Assembly: GCA_013350335.1 (NCBI GenBank)
Contig: CM023537.1
Span: forward strand, 48,420,111-48,484,110
DNA from: Chimonanthus salicifolius
Lineage: Eukaryota > Streptophyta > Magnoliopsida > Laurales > Calycanthaceae
DNA length: 64,000 nucleotides
Direction: 5' to 3'
A program made the position numbers and the translations under genes. Position 1 is the first letter of the stretch. The number at the start of each line of letters is the position of its first letter. Shown here piece after piece: positions 33,938-45,890 of the stretch. The notes under the pieces were generated by a model. That model was given only the letters and a program-made list of their open reading frames with translations. It was not told where the DNA came from and made no database searches.

Positions 33938-34739
33938 TCTTCAGATATCGGAAAAGATGATAATATATAGTGCTATTACTTAACATAGGCATAACTGAAT
34001 TCTGCTGTTAATCCGGTACCTTGGTGGGTGCTGATGCTCCAACCTTACAAATTATTATTAGCTGGGCCTTACCATAAGAGTATATTTATTGAAGTAAATT
34101 TGGGTGAGGCATGCAATGAGGTCATCATCAAGTTCAAACAGTAGTCGATCATGGAAGATGACATGTGCTTGCAGTGACCAATGAGAGTAGGACAGATAAT
34201 CTCTCTTTTGGTAAAGGGCCAAAAAGCTCTTCTTATTTTACAGGGCCACCCACATAGAAGGGGATTACATGACGTGTGCCCAGTGGCCATTGCATTGTGC
34301 GCCACGTATAGCCGGTACCGTCAATTTAGTTGCTCGTCCTATTCTAATTGGCATGACACGTGGTGCGCGGAAAGACGGTGTCTCATTCCAGAGATCTCTG
34401 TCGAAAGTGACCGGATTTGTTGATTCCGGCCAATCTAATTAGAAGAAGAGTCCCATTCTTTCATTCTTTCAGTCATCGAGGATGTTTCTTATTTCAGCTT
34501 TTGCTCTTGTGGGTCCTCTTTGATTTTTTTAGGCAGATAGAATCAAATTCTGGGATTTGATGCTATGCCTTGGTAGGTGATTTCAATTTTTTATGGACAC
34601 TTGATCTGAATAAGCTGTTTCTGCATGTTTAATCTGTGACTCCAATTTCATTGAAATTTGAACACTAATTAGAAAAATGAAATTGCTGCCTTTAAAAATT
34701 GAAAAATGAATATACAATGGTATTCTTGAGATCAGCTTG
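33938..34739. other. Intergenic, no gene recognised
   Basis: No frame or repeat was recognised. Two ACGTG-containing strings (CACGTATAGC near 34301, ACACGTGGTGC near 34356) have no gene nearby to regulate. Confidence 0.4.
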
Positions 34740-36960
34740 CTTTTATGGTTTAGCTTATTGCTACGCTGCAGATATGGTTTGCTTACTTGATCACATCCCA
34801 CGATTAAAAAACTTTTGGATGTTCTTTTCCAACTACCGAAATAGCCTACTTTTATCAGAGAGGTTGCAGATTTTCTGACAGAGTTGAGTAAAAGAAGAGA
34901 AGTTATCGTTCATACATAGTTCTCGTCTAATGATTGAGATGATGTAGAGACCCTGACACCAGATCTTGGCTTGGCTACTTTGAGTGGCAAAGGTACTTGC
35001 CCCTGTTTATCTCTGGATGGTTCTGGGTGATATTTTTTAAATGCCGTCACCACCACCACCACCACCACCACCACCACCACCACCGTTATAGTCATTGTGG
35101 TCGTTGTGTCACCCTTGTCATTGCCACTGTCTCATCTATTTAGTATTGCCTTTTGAGTTCTTATTTCATAATGACCTATTATAAACAATAACCATCAACT
35201 TTCTACAATCTATCATCTCCTTTTATCTACTTTAATCAAGTTTCTACTTGTAATCTTAAATTTGTTGAAATATCTCTTTCGTCTGACATCCTCCAATTGT
35301 TTAATACCACGTGATGGTGCAATTTGAACCAGATATATCGGAAAATTCTCCTAGCAAGAGAACATATGTATGTTGCTACATTTTCCAAGCTCCAAATCAG
35401 GCCACACAAAAAATGTGGGAGGTCAAGCTGCCAGCTTTGAGTTGGGGTGTTTGTGGTGGTGGTAATGGCAGCTATACATGCTTTTCATTGTAGAAAATAT
35501 AATCTAAGGGGCTTTATTGGCAGTTGTGCATGCAGCCTATTTCTACGGTTTCATCTATTGCTACGTAACAGATAAGATTTGTCAACTGGACCATATCCCC
35601 GATGATAATATTTCTGATATTGTTTTCTAACGGTCGAAACAGCTTGAATATTACCTAAAATTTAGATTCAAATGAGGGAATTGAGTAGAAGGGAAAGAAG
35701 CTTTGACGTGCCAATAAAGTTTTGTTATGCGACCAACTTGACAAAGGAAACATCTAAACCTGATGATAGACCCCTAATTTTCAAAATAATTCTCCAGAGG
35801 AGGTTGCTTTAGACCTTTGGCTCATTTAATTGCATTTGCTGAGTCACCTTCTATTATTAGTGAACCTTGTCCGAATACTTATCAAATGGTTAAAGCTCTC
35901 TTAATTCTAAAGAGTTCTACCTCAATCCCTTTATTTGAATCGCACAACAAATGACGTGGCAAATTTGTTTGCCAAAAATGAGATCAACAACTCAAATCTG
36001 GAATTTTCTACTTTTGATATGAAGGGAAATTTTGAAGATCTATTTGTATGATGATTGCTTCTTTTTTATATAGTGCAGTGCTATACAACTTGTTTTTTTT
36101 ATTTATTTTCGGTCTAATTTTGTTAGACCGTCTCTTTTGTTTTTCTGTTTTCTTTTTATTTCTTTACTTTCTTTTAATGAAATTTTTAACGTTACCTCTC
36201 AAAAAAAATGAGAAAGCAGCGGTCATTGTTGTGAAAACATCTTCTCATAATTGAGATGATGTGGCAAGACGTCGACTTCGCATCTTGGGCCAGACGATGT
36301 TGAGGGGTAGGGTGATCGGATGGCAAAATCGTTAGATATTCTTTTCCAACTGAAGAAACAGCGTAAAATTTGCTTGAGAAGGTCCAGAGTTTGATAAGGG
36401 AAATGAGTAAAAGAAGGGAGAGCATCAGTTATTGTTAATCAAAACCCTATCTCATGATTGAGATAATGTGGTAAGACCCCAACATCAGACCTTGGATAAT
36501 TATTATTATTATTATTATTTTATTGTTCAAGTGAAACAAGGATGAATGAAGTAATTTTGTATATTTTTGGGTGCAGTCTCAGGCAGATGCGGCGGGAAAT
36601 TCTCCCAACAACAGTAACATATTTTATGTTACTATATGTCCCAAGCTGCAAAGGAGGCCACTCAGAAAAGGAAAATTTATTGCATGGAGTCAGTGAAGGT
36701 GCCAGCTTTCCGTTGGGGGTGTTTGTGGTTGTGGTAATGGGAGATTTGTATGCTTAGCTACTTGGAGAAATTAGAATCCAAGGTTTCATACAGAACATAT
36801 TTTATGTTACTACAAGTCCCAAGATGCAATGGAGGCCACTCAGAAAAGGAAATTTTATTGCATGGAGTCTTGTGTTTGTGGGTGTGGTAATGGCAGATTT
36901 GTATGCTCAGCTACTTAGAGAAATTAGAATCCAAGGTTTCATACATTTAGGCTGTATTGG
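34740..36960 (+). repeat. Degenerate tandem repeat block of unknown origin
   Basis: At least three diverged copies of a common unit follow one another. Shared blocks include CTATTGCTACG-type strings (34755, 35560), TTCTTTTCCAACT (34824, 36330), GAGTAAAAGAAG (34887, 36406), AATTGAGATGATGT (34932, 36249, 36456) and GTTGGGGTGTTTGTGGT (35443, 36704). The end is a clearer tandem pair: 36617-36795 and 36796-36944, the second lacking about 30 bases. Blocks such as GCCACTCAGAAAAGGAAA look exon-like, but no open frame survives. Confidence 0.55.
35046..35083 (+). repeat. (CAC)n microsatellite
   Basis: About a dozen uninterrupted CAC units lie within the degenerate repeat block. Confidence 0.9.
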
Positions 36961-37276
36961 CATCTGAATTTGCTAGCCACAGGGAAAATAGTGCAGAATT
37001 CCATGCATTTTCTAATGAGCTTGGGGTGTTTGTGGTGATGGCATTGGCAGCTGGGCGTTTGAGGTCTCAATTGTAACTTGTGTCTTCTTTTCCTTCTTCT
37101 TAGGAAGTTGGACTTGATCTAGGATCAAAGTAAGACACTAAAATGAGGGAAACCATCTTATGCTCTGCTGCAATATGTGTTCTGCCTCTCTGCTGCACTC
37201 ATTTTACCAAATGGATTTCACTTTGCATGCTGCTCACGAACTTGATATTACATAACTAGTCTAAATTAACTATACA

Positions 37277-37659
37277 TGTTAAGAAAATCATGATTTGATA
37301 ACATTTTTGAGGTGGAACTCATTCTTAAAAGCTAGCTATTTAGAGAATCGTGTCTCAAGTGTTATATAAGTCATTGGTTTATCAAATTAACTGATGTGGA
37401 ATTTTTTGTCACTTTACACTCGTCCTCCTGTGCAGCTGTGTCCGGCAGCTGCACATGGAACTTCAGACTACTCTCACGTGTAGCTTGCAACCTACAGCTG
37501 CACGTGAAACCTGATATGATACCATGTTAGAAAAACATGACTTGATAACATTCTTTAGGTAGAACTCACTCTCAAAAGCTAACCATTGAGAAAATGGTGT
37601 ATCAAGTGTTATATGAAATCATTGGTTTCTCAAATTAATTGCTGTGAGACTTTTTGTCA
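37277..37659 (-). mobile_element. TRIM (miniature LTR retrotransposon), 383 bp
   Basis: Two direct repeats of 135 bp each (37277-37411 and 37525-37659) start TGACAAAAA and end in TAACA on the minus strand. They flank 113 internal bases. Directly inside the 5' LTR on the minus strand is TGGTATCATATCAGG (37510-37524), a variant of the initiator-tRNA-Met primer-binding site. A purine-rich stretch with AGGAGGACGAG lies beside the other LTR. No protein is encoded, as expected for TRIMs, which depend on other elements for enzymes. No matching 5-bp TSD was found. Confidence 0.8.
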
Positions 37660-40600
37660 AGATGGGCCTTCTATATACATACATATATAGCCATGAAATT
37701 GCGTGTAATTTTGAAGGAGTCGTGCCAAATGTATATTGGTATTTGACCAGATTCCTCAACACCTCTATTCCTTTTCGGGTGTTTTTAATTGTCAATGGCA
37801 ACCACTGAAAATGAGATTTGTTTATTTAACTGTTCTGCTTATCTAAGGAGCTTCTAAAAGCCGAAGGTAATGGGAGTTGCAGTCATCCAATGGAAGTGGT
37901 GGAGTCGAGAGTGGCCACTGTCCATCATTCTCTCTCCCAAGGTGAAGAAAGAAAGTGGATTCATATTTCTATTTTATAAGTTCCTTAAATAAAAACATGC
38001 AAACAAATGACAGTAAAAAATGAAAAAGAATAAAAAGGAACCCAATTGAAAGCTAAGGCCACTTTCTCAAATCACTTATTATAATTATCAGACATTGAAA
38101 GGAGAACAAGTCCCCCATCAATATAATAAATAACAGTTAAATCAGTTGGCACATTTTTTTTTCCTAACCTGTGTTTGGATGGAAGGTAAATCTTGTAGGG
38201 GTTTTTTTAAACAAGGGTTTCTTTTAAACATTGGCTTCTTTATCTTGTTTGCTGATTACTTGAGAAAAGGTATAAGAGGAAAAAAGAGATAAAGTGATTC
38301 TCTCTCACGGTGAAGGGGTTTTCAGATTTGTGCCGGAGAGAAAAAATTGAGATTTTATCACACCTTCTCTTTGCTACCAAACGGGAGTAAACGAAGATTA
38401 CCCTTGTTTTTACCCTTCTACCCATCATCTAAAAACAAAATGTGGAAGAAGTGCTTACCAACCATCTATTATGGTAGGTGGAAATCTCTATTTACATTCA
38501 AATATTTCCTGCTCTGAAGTTCATATAAATTTATTTAGAATGTAATGTTTGGCATTTCAAACAGTAAAACTTTGGTCCCACCTTTTATAAGCTGTGCTGT
38601 GTCGAATGTGGATTGCATGGGTATTAATTTAATTAAGCACACAATAGTACTAAGCAATTTTTATTAGATTTAGAATGTCGATAAGGTCCTAGCACAAGAT
38701 TTCAAAAGTCCAATAATAAACAGTAATAAAAAGTGGATTATGGTCGGTTTGTGGGCTACCCAAAAGCACCCTTTAACTAATCCAAACACTTACAAAAGCA
38801 TAGACACACCACTTAGGAAGCATAAGTTTCTCTTACCTAACCTTTATTTTTATATTTATGTTTTACTTTTTTATGTTGTTGCCTGTAATTGTGGCTAAAA
38901 TGGTGTTGAAGAAACCATTTTCAACTTAATTATATAAAATAATACAAAATTATTGAGTGTCCTACGTTACTTATGTCAAAATGTTATCATTGATTTGTCG
39001 GAAAGTTTCACATGTATAACGTGAATGTGATAGTTTCTATAAAGATAAAAGAATCAATCATTTATCAAAATTTTGAGTAATTTTTTACCCATGGTTAGAT
39101 ATGTTTATCTCAAATTGAACAGTGAATTAATTTATTCTCAGATAAATTACCGTAAAGATGATGGTATAATAATCATTTCACTTATATAATTTATCTAAAT
39201 GGATTTTATTTTGACAAATGCTAATATATATGAGAATAGTTTAATTTTTAAAATTTGGCAAACGTGCAATGGCCATTAAATCAAAGCAATTCAAATTAGT
39301 CTACTTCTTAAACTCCTACCACTTCGTTAATTGTGTTGACTCTCTCTCTCCTCAATACATGAGTATGAACCTAAGTCAAGCCAAAAAAGAATACAATTGG
39401 CCCCAGTAAAGTCGAAAAAATTAAAAGGAATATAATTGGGCTGACTGTGCACACTCGGTGTACCAGCACAAAACCCACTGTTTCAGCTTCTGTAACACGA
39501 CATGCGAGTCGCGCTCAAGACCGAGAAATGCATATCGGTCGATTTCTCGGTTTGTCTCGATGAACTGTGGTAGACCCACTATGCAACGGTGTGTAGAGAG
39601 TGATATGTAATGCCCTTATTTTGGCCGATGTGTAGCAGTCGATATGCTACGTATTAGTGATGTAAAGTGGGGAAGACAAACCATCTTTCCTTACGCTTCG
39701 TAAAAAATTGAGGGTTTCAATTTTATTAAAAACTTGAAAGCCTAGTCTGATTCGGTTTCAAATAATCGTGCCTCTTTTCTTAATGCCATTAATAATCATT
39801 CTAATAGACCCAATTCCCACAAATCCACATTTTAGAGTAGAGTTAAGATTAATAGTCTCTTTTTCATTAGATTTTATGAAATTAAAATCAAATAAAAGAG
39901 ATTTAGAAATTTGAAACATATAATCAACACTCAAGCCTAAAACCATCAAATAATTAATTCACGGTATTAACATGAGATTGATCCAAAGATCGGAGGTGAA
40001 TCCGAAAATCCAGATAATGATTGAAGTCCCTGAACAAGCTTGAATAAATTCATCCAAATTTAAAAAATTACAGAGAAACTAATTTTCCAAAATTATTTGT
40101 ATTCACTTGCTGAAATTTGAATTCTACAAGGGTTTAAATAATAAAATTAAGGTCAGAACTATGAAATTAGAAATAAAACTTTACAATAATCATGCTCAAT
40201 TTGATATGCTGATGTGGCTGCCAACTGAGTTGCAATAAGAAATAAGAAAAATGCGGTCTCACTTGATTATTCTAAGAATATTCTTCAAAATATCCAAGAA
40301 TGCCCATTGCTTGGGACAAGTGTCCTTTGACTTTCCTAAGGTTCCACACGTTTTGGGAGTGTTACGTCAAAAGAGAGGAAAAATAGGGTATTGACGATGG
40401 AGAGGGTAGAGGAATTTTTTGAGAGAAAAACTAGGCCAAAAACGATGGAAGGTTTGTGGGATAGAATGGAACTCGTTTTTGGAGAGATAATTTAGGGGAG
40501 GGACGGTCAAAATTGTTTAAGAGATTGACTTGGGTAATTGGGTAGGTTCATGACTTAATTAGAGGATTTATTTGGGGCCCAATATAACTATCTAATGATC

Positions 40601-40849
40601 CAAATCTAACGATAAAATATGCTAATTAAACGGAGTCTAATTATAGTGTCCAACATCAAATCTGTACAATAAGTCATACCAATCTGTTCGATCCGATCTG
40701 TTTCATGATGTTATTGCATTAATCTATTAGAGTTGATAAAAGTGGAGATATGACTTCTATCAAAATTTTAAATATTGGTTCATACATATCACCTTAGAGT
40801 TTGAAATGTTTTGTTTTTTACATGAGTTTGAAATGAAAACGTTATTGTA
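37660..40849. other. AT-rich intergenic DNA, no gene recognised
   Basis: No frame above about 63 codons and no recognisable repeat. Several homopolymer runs are present. Nothing here supports a gene. Confidence 0.5.
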
Positions 40850-41037
40850 AATAGGCTTAAAAGTTTGAGCCCGACCCGCCAAACAAACAATCTATGTCTA
40901 AGCCCGTTGGCTTGCACTTAATTGTGCTTAAGCTTAAAAAGTAAATAGGCTTAAAAGCCCAAGCCCTACCTGCCAAACAGTTTTTCTTTGTAGAAGCACG
41001 CTTATTTAGATCGAGTTGGGACAAATGAACACCTCTT
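40850..41037. mobile_element. hAT-type MITE remnant
   Basis: AAAGTTTGAGCCCGACCCGCC and a partial repeat of AAATAGGCTTAAAAG...AAGCCC lead to the end GACAAATGAACACCTCTTA. Its complement, TAAGAGGTGTTCATTTG, resembles the TAGGGGTGTTCA-type ends of plant hAT MITEs. The left end and TSD were not identified. Confidence 0.35.
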
Positions 41038-41239
41038 AATTATTACTCATTTTCTTTCAAAAAAAATTAAAGAATAATCATCAATAAAGATTTGAACTCA
41101 AGTCACTTATATAAGAAATAAGCGTCTTTACTACTTAGACTATAATAACTTCCATTTCTTTTTTAGAGTATCAATAATATTTATAAAAGAAAAAGCTAGT
41201 GTTGTCCTTAGTTAATCAAGCACCTAGGCTAGCACCAGC

Positions 41240-41335
41240 ATTGGTAAATCTAACACCCGGCTAGTCGACGTTGGTAAATCTAGCGCTCGGGCTAACACGT
41301 GCCATGGTAAATCCAGCACTCGTGCTTATAATACT
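41240..41335 (+). repeat. Minisatellite, about 33-bp unit, 3 copies
   Basis: The unit TTGGTAAATCTAGCGCTCGG followed by GCTAACACG recurs about three times with substitutions (starting near 41243, 41270 and 41305). It lies in otherwise AT-rich intergenic DNA. Confidence 0.6.
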
Positions 41336-41339
41336 AGTG

Positions 41340-42480
41340 CGGACAATCACAACTTTCATCTATATTATTCTCTTTAAAATTGAGAAAATTTGATAAAAAA
41401 AAGTCTGACTAGACGTATAAAGCATCTGATCCAATTTTAATTTGTGAAGATGTACTTGCTTCATTTGAGGTATTTCCTGCAAAATATCCCAAAGAGAAAA
41501 TAGTGTCGATAGAATTGACTCAATATTACTGTAAATTATAATAAAAATCAAGGTCTCCCGGTCATTCATGATATAATTGGACTGGGCGTGTTGTGCAAGC
41601 ATGGGTGGGTTGGTATTGATAGGAAAGAAATGAGAAAAATGCAGGAAAGTATAGAAGCTAGAACAAATGTAGTGGGCACTCATGTGCCAAAAGCCTTAAA
41701 TGCTTTACAAAGTTAATGTCAGAATGGCAGAGAATCAAAGAAGAGAGTGGCCTCTTTCCATACACGCGACAAAGACGTCAGCTTCTTCCTACCATGGAGA
41801 CTAGCAGAAGAGAATAATTCCTTCTCTCTCCTCGCCCTTTACGCCTTTTGACTATTGGTGGATTTGGAAAAGTCTCATTCATTGATGGGACATGCTCATG
41901 ATCGTACAGATGGACGGCTCGCAATTATTCGTACAGAGAATATTTCTCTTTTTTTTTTTTTCATTTTTTTTTTGCCAATAAGTGACTTTTTTAGTTAAAT
42001 TTTTAAAAAAAGGTAAAATAATAATTTTTTAATACGTGAAAATTCACCGACTCCATTTTGTGGTAATTACAATAAAACTCGAGACTCATGACACCACTTA
42101 CCAGTACTATAGATCAGTTTAGACGTCCTATAAGAATTTGAAAATAAAACCTCCCACATGAAATACACTAACGTTTACATAATGAGCTTCTTCTTATGTA
42201 TCCATTAATATTATTGTCATTTTTATTACTATCATTAAGTAATATTCTTAATCGATGTTAAGATCACTAAATTCATTTATTTGAAGATGATTTTTTTTTT
42301 TAAAAAAATTCATTATATGAAAATTATATTCTCTTTTACTTTATCATCCATTATAATCTTTACTCTTTTTCACTCACTTCAAAATAATATTCACATTTTT
42401 CTTCGTCCTTTCTATGTATTAAAGTTTTTAATTTCCATAGAAATTGTTTCCACTCACCTATGCATCTAACTTTTAATTTG
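41340..42480. other. Intergenic, no gene recognised
   Basis: Short frames on both strands, poly-T runs (41950-41972, 42292-42300) and no recognisable domain. Confidence 0.45.
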
Positions 42481-42509
42481 ATATTGTTGTACATTTACAC
42501 CGACCCTTT

Positions 42510-43090
42510 ACTTGGAAGCATGTGGATTTGTTCTAAGGTATTAATAATTATAAAAATTTATAGTTAAGTTGAATTTGCCTCGAGTACAAATAGATCTATT
42601 TATCTCTTTTGGACATGCAATAATGAAAAGTTATCTAATCGGGTTAAGAAAGAGAAAAATATCATAGAAAAAGATTGAATGTGAGAACTATTGATAAAAA
42701 GATAGAAAATTTTATATGGTATTAATTGACTTGTGAAAACCTCATGATGTAGTGGGGTAGTTTAATTGATAATATTTTGTTTCATAAAGTGAGATTGTGC
42801 AAGTTTGAGTCCCTGTGGTGTAACTCGGTGACTATTCTATAAGAGTATTAGGGCTATTATAATATGATAGTAATTGACTTGTGAATATCTCGTGATTAGT
42901 TTATCTTAGTGATATAAAAGAAAATATAACTTTTTTATTGGAAGCCATGTGAATTTGTTCTAAACTATTAGTAACTATAGAAGATTTACAATTGAGTTGA
43001 ACTTTTTTGCCTCGACTATAAGTAGAATCCATTCACTTCTTCGAGGCATACGACAAAGAAAAGTTATCCAATTGGGCTATGAAAGAGAAA
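42510..43090 (+). repeat. Diverged direct repeat pair with a SINE-like insert
   Basis: About 150 bases at 42510-42670 (CTTGGAAGCATGTGGATTTG ... AGAAAGAGAAAAATATC) recur at 42938-43098 with many substitutions. Between them, 42750-42850 has a tRNA-like pattern (GGGGTAGTTTAATTGATAAT, then GTGCAAGTTTGAGTCCC), which may be a SINE. The mechanism of duplication is unknown. Confidence 0.45.
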
Positions 43091-43099
43091 AATATCGAC

Positions 43100-44270
43100 T
43101 ATATAATACTAATATTATATAGTATCTACTGATATTAGCCAATACATATCGATCAATAATATGGCTGATATGGCCAACTATAACCTTCTCATGACTGGAA
43201 TAATACATATTTCCAACCAAAAAGTAAATCATATCAACCATACTTAAACCCACGACTCTTATCGACTTAAATTTATTTTGAAGTAATGGTCTCACATTGC
43301 AAACCAATGATAAATAGGGTTATAACCAAGTTCGGCTTTTCTTAATATCAGGTATGTTTTATTATCTTTGATCCTATAATATATTTGATTTATTTATTTG
43401 TTTACTATTGTTCAAAGTTAAAAGTTCAACTTTATTTATTTAACCTATCAGAAATGGGGCACATTGGTCAAGGAGGAGTGGATTTGCTCTCCACATCTTG
43501 CCTTTGACTCCTTACTGTCCTTGATTTAAGTAGGATTGGCTGTGTGGGTTAGGCGATGTGAACCCGGAAGATTAGTTTTATTGGATAAATGCCAAAGAAA
43601 TACCCTCGTTATTAAAAGAAGTTCAAGTTTTATCAATTAAATTATCTTGGCTTTTAATGAAATTGAAATATGAGACACATCTTTTGACAGCATTGTAGGC
43701 ATCCAATATTTTTAAACCTCCTAATTCACTAAATTATCACAATTTTTTTTTTCAGGGCAATAAGATCATTGATTGTTTAAAAAATATATAATAAAATATT
43801 TTTAAACATATTCTAAAAAGTATTTGTGAAAGATGATATAGGACCGAATTATTTCCATTGATTGAGTGCATTTCGAACTTTTCATAATTGAATTGCAATA
43901 ACTCACCATTTTTTCTAATATAGTTGATAAGATTAGTGTAAAGACACAAAAGGACATGGGCGAGGCGTATCCTCATTCGTCTTAAACGCACGTGTTAATC
44001 AAATACCTATTCTCCTATTGATACCTAAAAACGAATCAACAGGCTACATGTGTTGGTAATTTGTAACTTCAACTTCGTCATAGATTTGGTTTATTAAATT
44101 ATTTAAATTAATTTGATTAGATGTATATGAATATAGCAACATATAACGTGTTATGTTATAAAATAAAGAGATAAAATATATGATTGTTCATAGAATTGAG
44201 TGAAAAAGTAAAATTAAAACAAGTAAAATCCTTTTTTTCGATAATCGAAGGTTTCTTACGTCTCATTTGA
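43100..44270. other. Intergenic, no gene recognised
   Basis: AT-rich, with frames below 80 codons and no domain motif. Confidence 0.45.
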
Positions 44271-44274
44271 ATAA

Positions 44275-44405
44275 TGTGAAAACCTTCCAATTCACACATA
44301 TTGGATAAGTTATAAGGAGTGATCCTTTTGAGATTGAGCGTGAATCAAATAAAAAATCTCCACTTTCTGAGAAAGGTTTTTGACCATGAGTCCAACCTCT
44401 CTTGA
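44275..44405 (-). mobile_element. tRNA-derived SINE (Au-like family), copy 3
   Basis: On the minus strand: GAGGTTGGACTCATGGTCAA, a box B-like TTGATTCACGCTCAATC, then AAAAGGATCACTCCTTATAA and the start of the body. It is shorter than copies 1 and 2; the tail is diverged. Confidence 0.5.
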
Positions 44406-44524
44406 TTAATTAAAAAAAAACACGTAAAATCTTATTAATTGGAAAACAAGTTTCATCGTGATGATGATTTATATTGATTTCATTCTTCCTTAGTTGACGT
44501 GATCCCATCCCACATGTTTTGTAC

Positions 44525-45003
44525 CAAAGGTTTAAATATCGGCCGATACATATCGTATCGGCCGATATGTATCGGTATTTTCATACCGAACGATATCGGC
44601 CAATACGATATGTATCGGCCGTATATACATATTATCGGCCGATATGTCCGATATTCGGTCCGAAATATCGGTCTGAATATCGGCCGATATTCATAAATAT
44701 CGGTTTTTAAATTTTTTTTTTTGTTAAAAAACATCGATACGGTTTTTACACTGTTTTCCACGGTTTTACACGGTTTTTTGCTATTTTTAACGGTTTTTTG
44801 CGGTTCTCCACTGTTCATCACGGCCCGTCCGCTACGGCTTTCACGGTTTTTTGCGGTTCTTCACGGTTCATCACGGTTCGTCACGGTTTTTTGTGGTTTT
44901 TTTACGGTTCCAAGATAGGAGGAGAGAAAAATGCCGATATCGGAAGGAGAGATAAAAATATCGGCCGATATGCATATCGGCTTGGCCGATTTTTTAACCC
45001 TTG
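44525..45003. mobile_element. hAT-type MITE with palindromic repeats, 479 bp
   Basis: The element is bounded by a perfect 8-bp duplication TTTTGTAC (44517-44524 and 45004-45011). It has terminal inverted repeats CAAAGGTTTAAATATCGGCC and, from the other end, CAAGGGTTAAAAAATCGGCC. The 8-bp duplication indicates hAT-superfamily transposase action. The interior contains five perfect copies of the palindrome TATCGGCCGATA, four on the left arm and one on the right. Between 44750 and 44910 there is an array of CGGTTTT/CACGGTT units. No coding capacity. Confidence 0.85.
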
Positions 45004-45011
45004 TTTTGTAC

Positions 45012-45890
45012 ATATTTGCATTTTTTTTTTTTTTTGGTATTTTTGACAGTGAATGGTACTAAAACGTGACAAGTAAACTACATGATTAGTTTATTTATAA
45101 TTAAAATTGTTTGATTGGGTGGGATATAAGGTAAACTTTGAGAATAAGTTAATGTTGATATTTGAAACCGTCCTAATATTTTAATCCTACAATGTAAGTC
45201 GTTGGAAATATTAGTGTAATTTGCTGTTGATTTTCTTAAACCATTGGTTGAGAAATGATGATTAATTAGAGAAGAACTATGCACGCCTTCTATTCATGAT
45301 ATCTCTGCACATCATACTCAGTCTTATAGTTTATTAATAAATAACCTTTTAGAATATTTTTTTTTAAATTGATTTTTATTTTTCAAAATTACGCTAAGGA
45401 CTAAAGTTGTTTTGTTGAAAATCGAGTTCAAATTGATTTAACCATTAGATTTAAAATCCACCAAAATCATGACATCAAAGTAAAAAAAAAAAAAATTAAT
45501 AGAATTTGTTACCATAAGTTTGAATTATTTTTTATCATTTCTATTGAATTTCAACATTTTTGACATTTTGACATGCCCATTCAACTCAACGGTCCAAACC
45601 ATGATAGTGGTGGCTGTTCTCCATAGAACTTGGTTCAGACTCCTAGTCTACTCCAGATTACAACTCAGATATTAAGCTACTCACCGAAACTCGATACTCG
45701 ACATCGAAAACTGTCCCCTCACCCTGTAGTCATCACCATCTTCCTACGGTAATTCCACCTATTTCTACCCTTTTTTTTTAAAAAAAAATGTAATTCATGT
45801 TAAAATACATGAGTAGAACTCACCATAAAAAACTGGCTATTAAGAAGAAAAAATCCAAGACACGTCGCAACTCATGCTCTTTTCTCGTCC
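45012..45890. other. Intergenic, no gene recognised
   Basis: AT-rich, with poly-T (45017-45033) and poly-A runs (45482-45496). No frame is of interest. The end (45796-45865) carries the first of two LTR-like repeats described under the adjacent LINE fragment. Confidence 0.45.
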
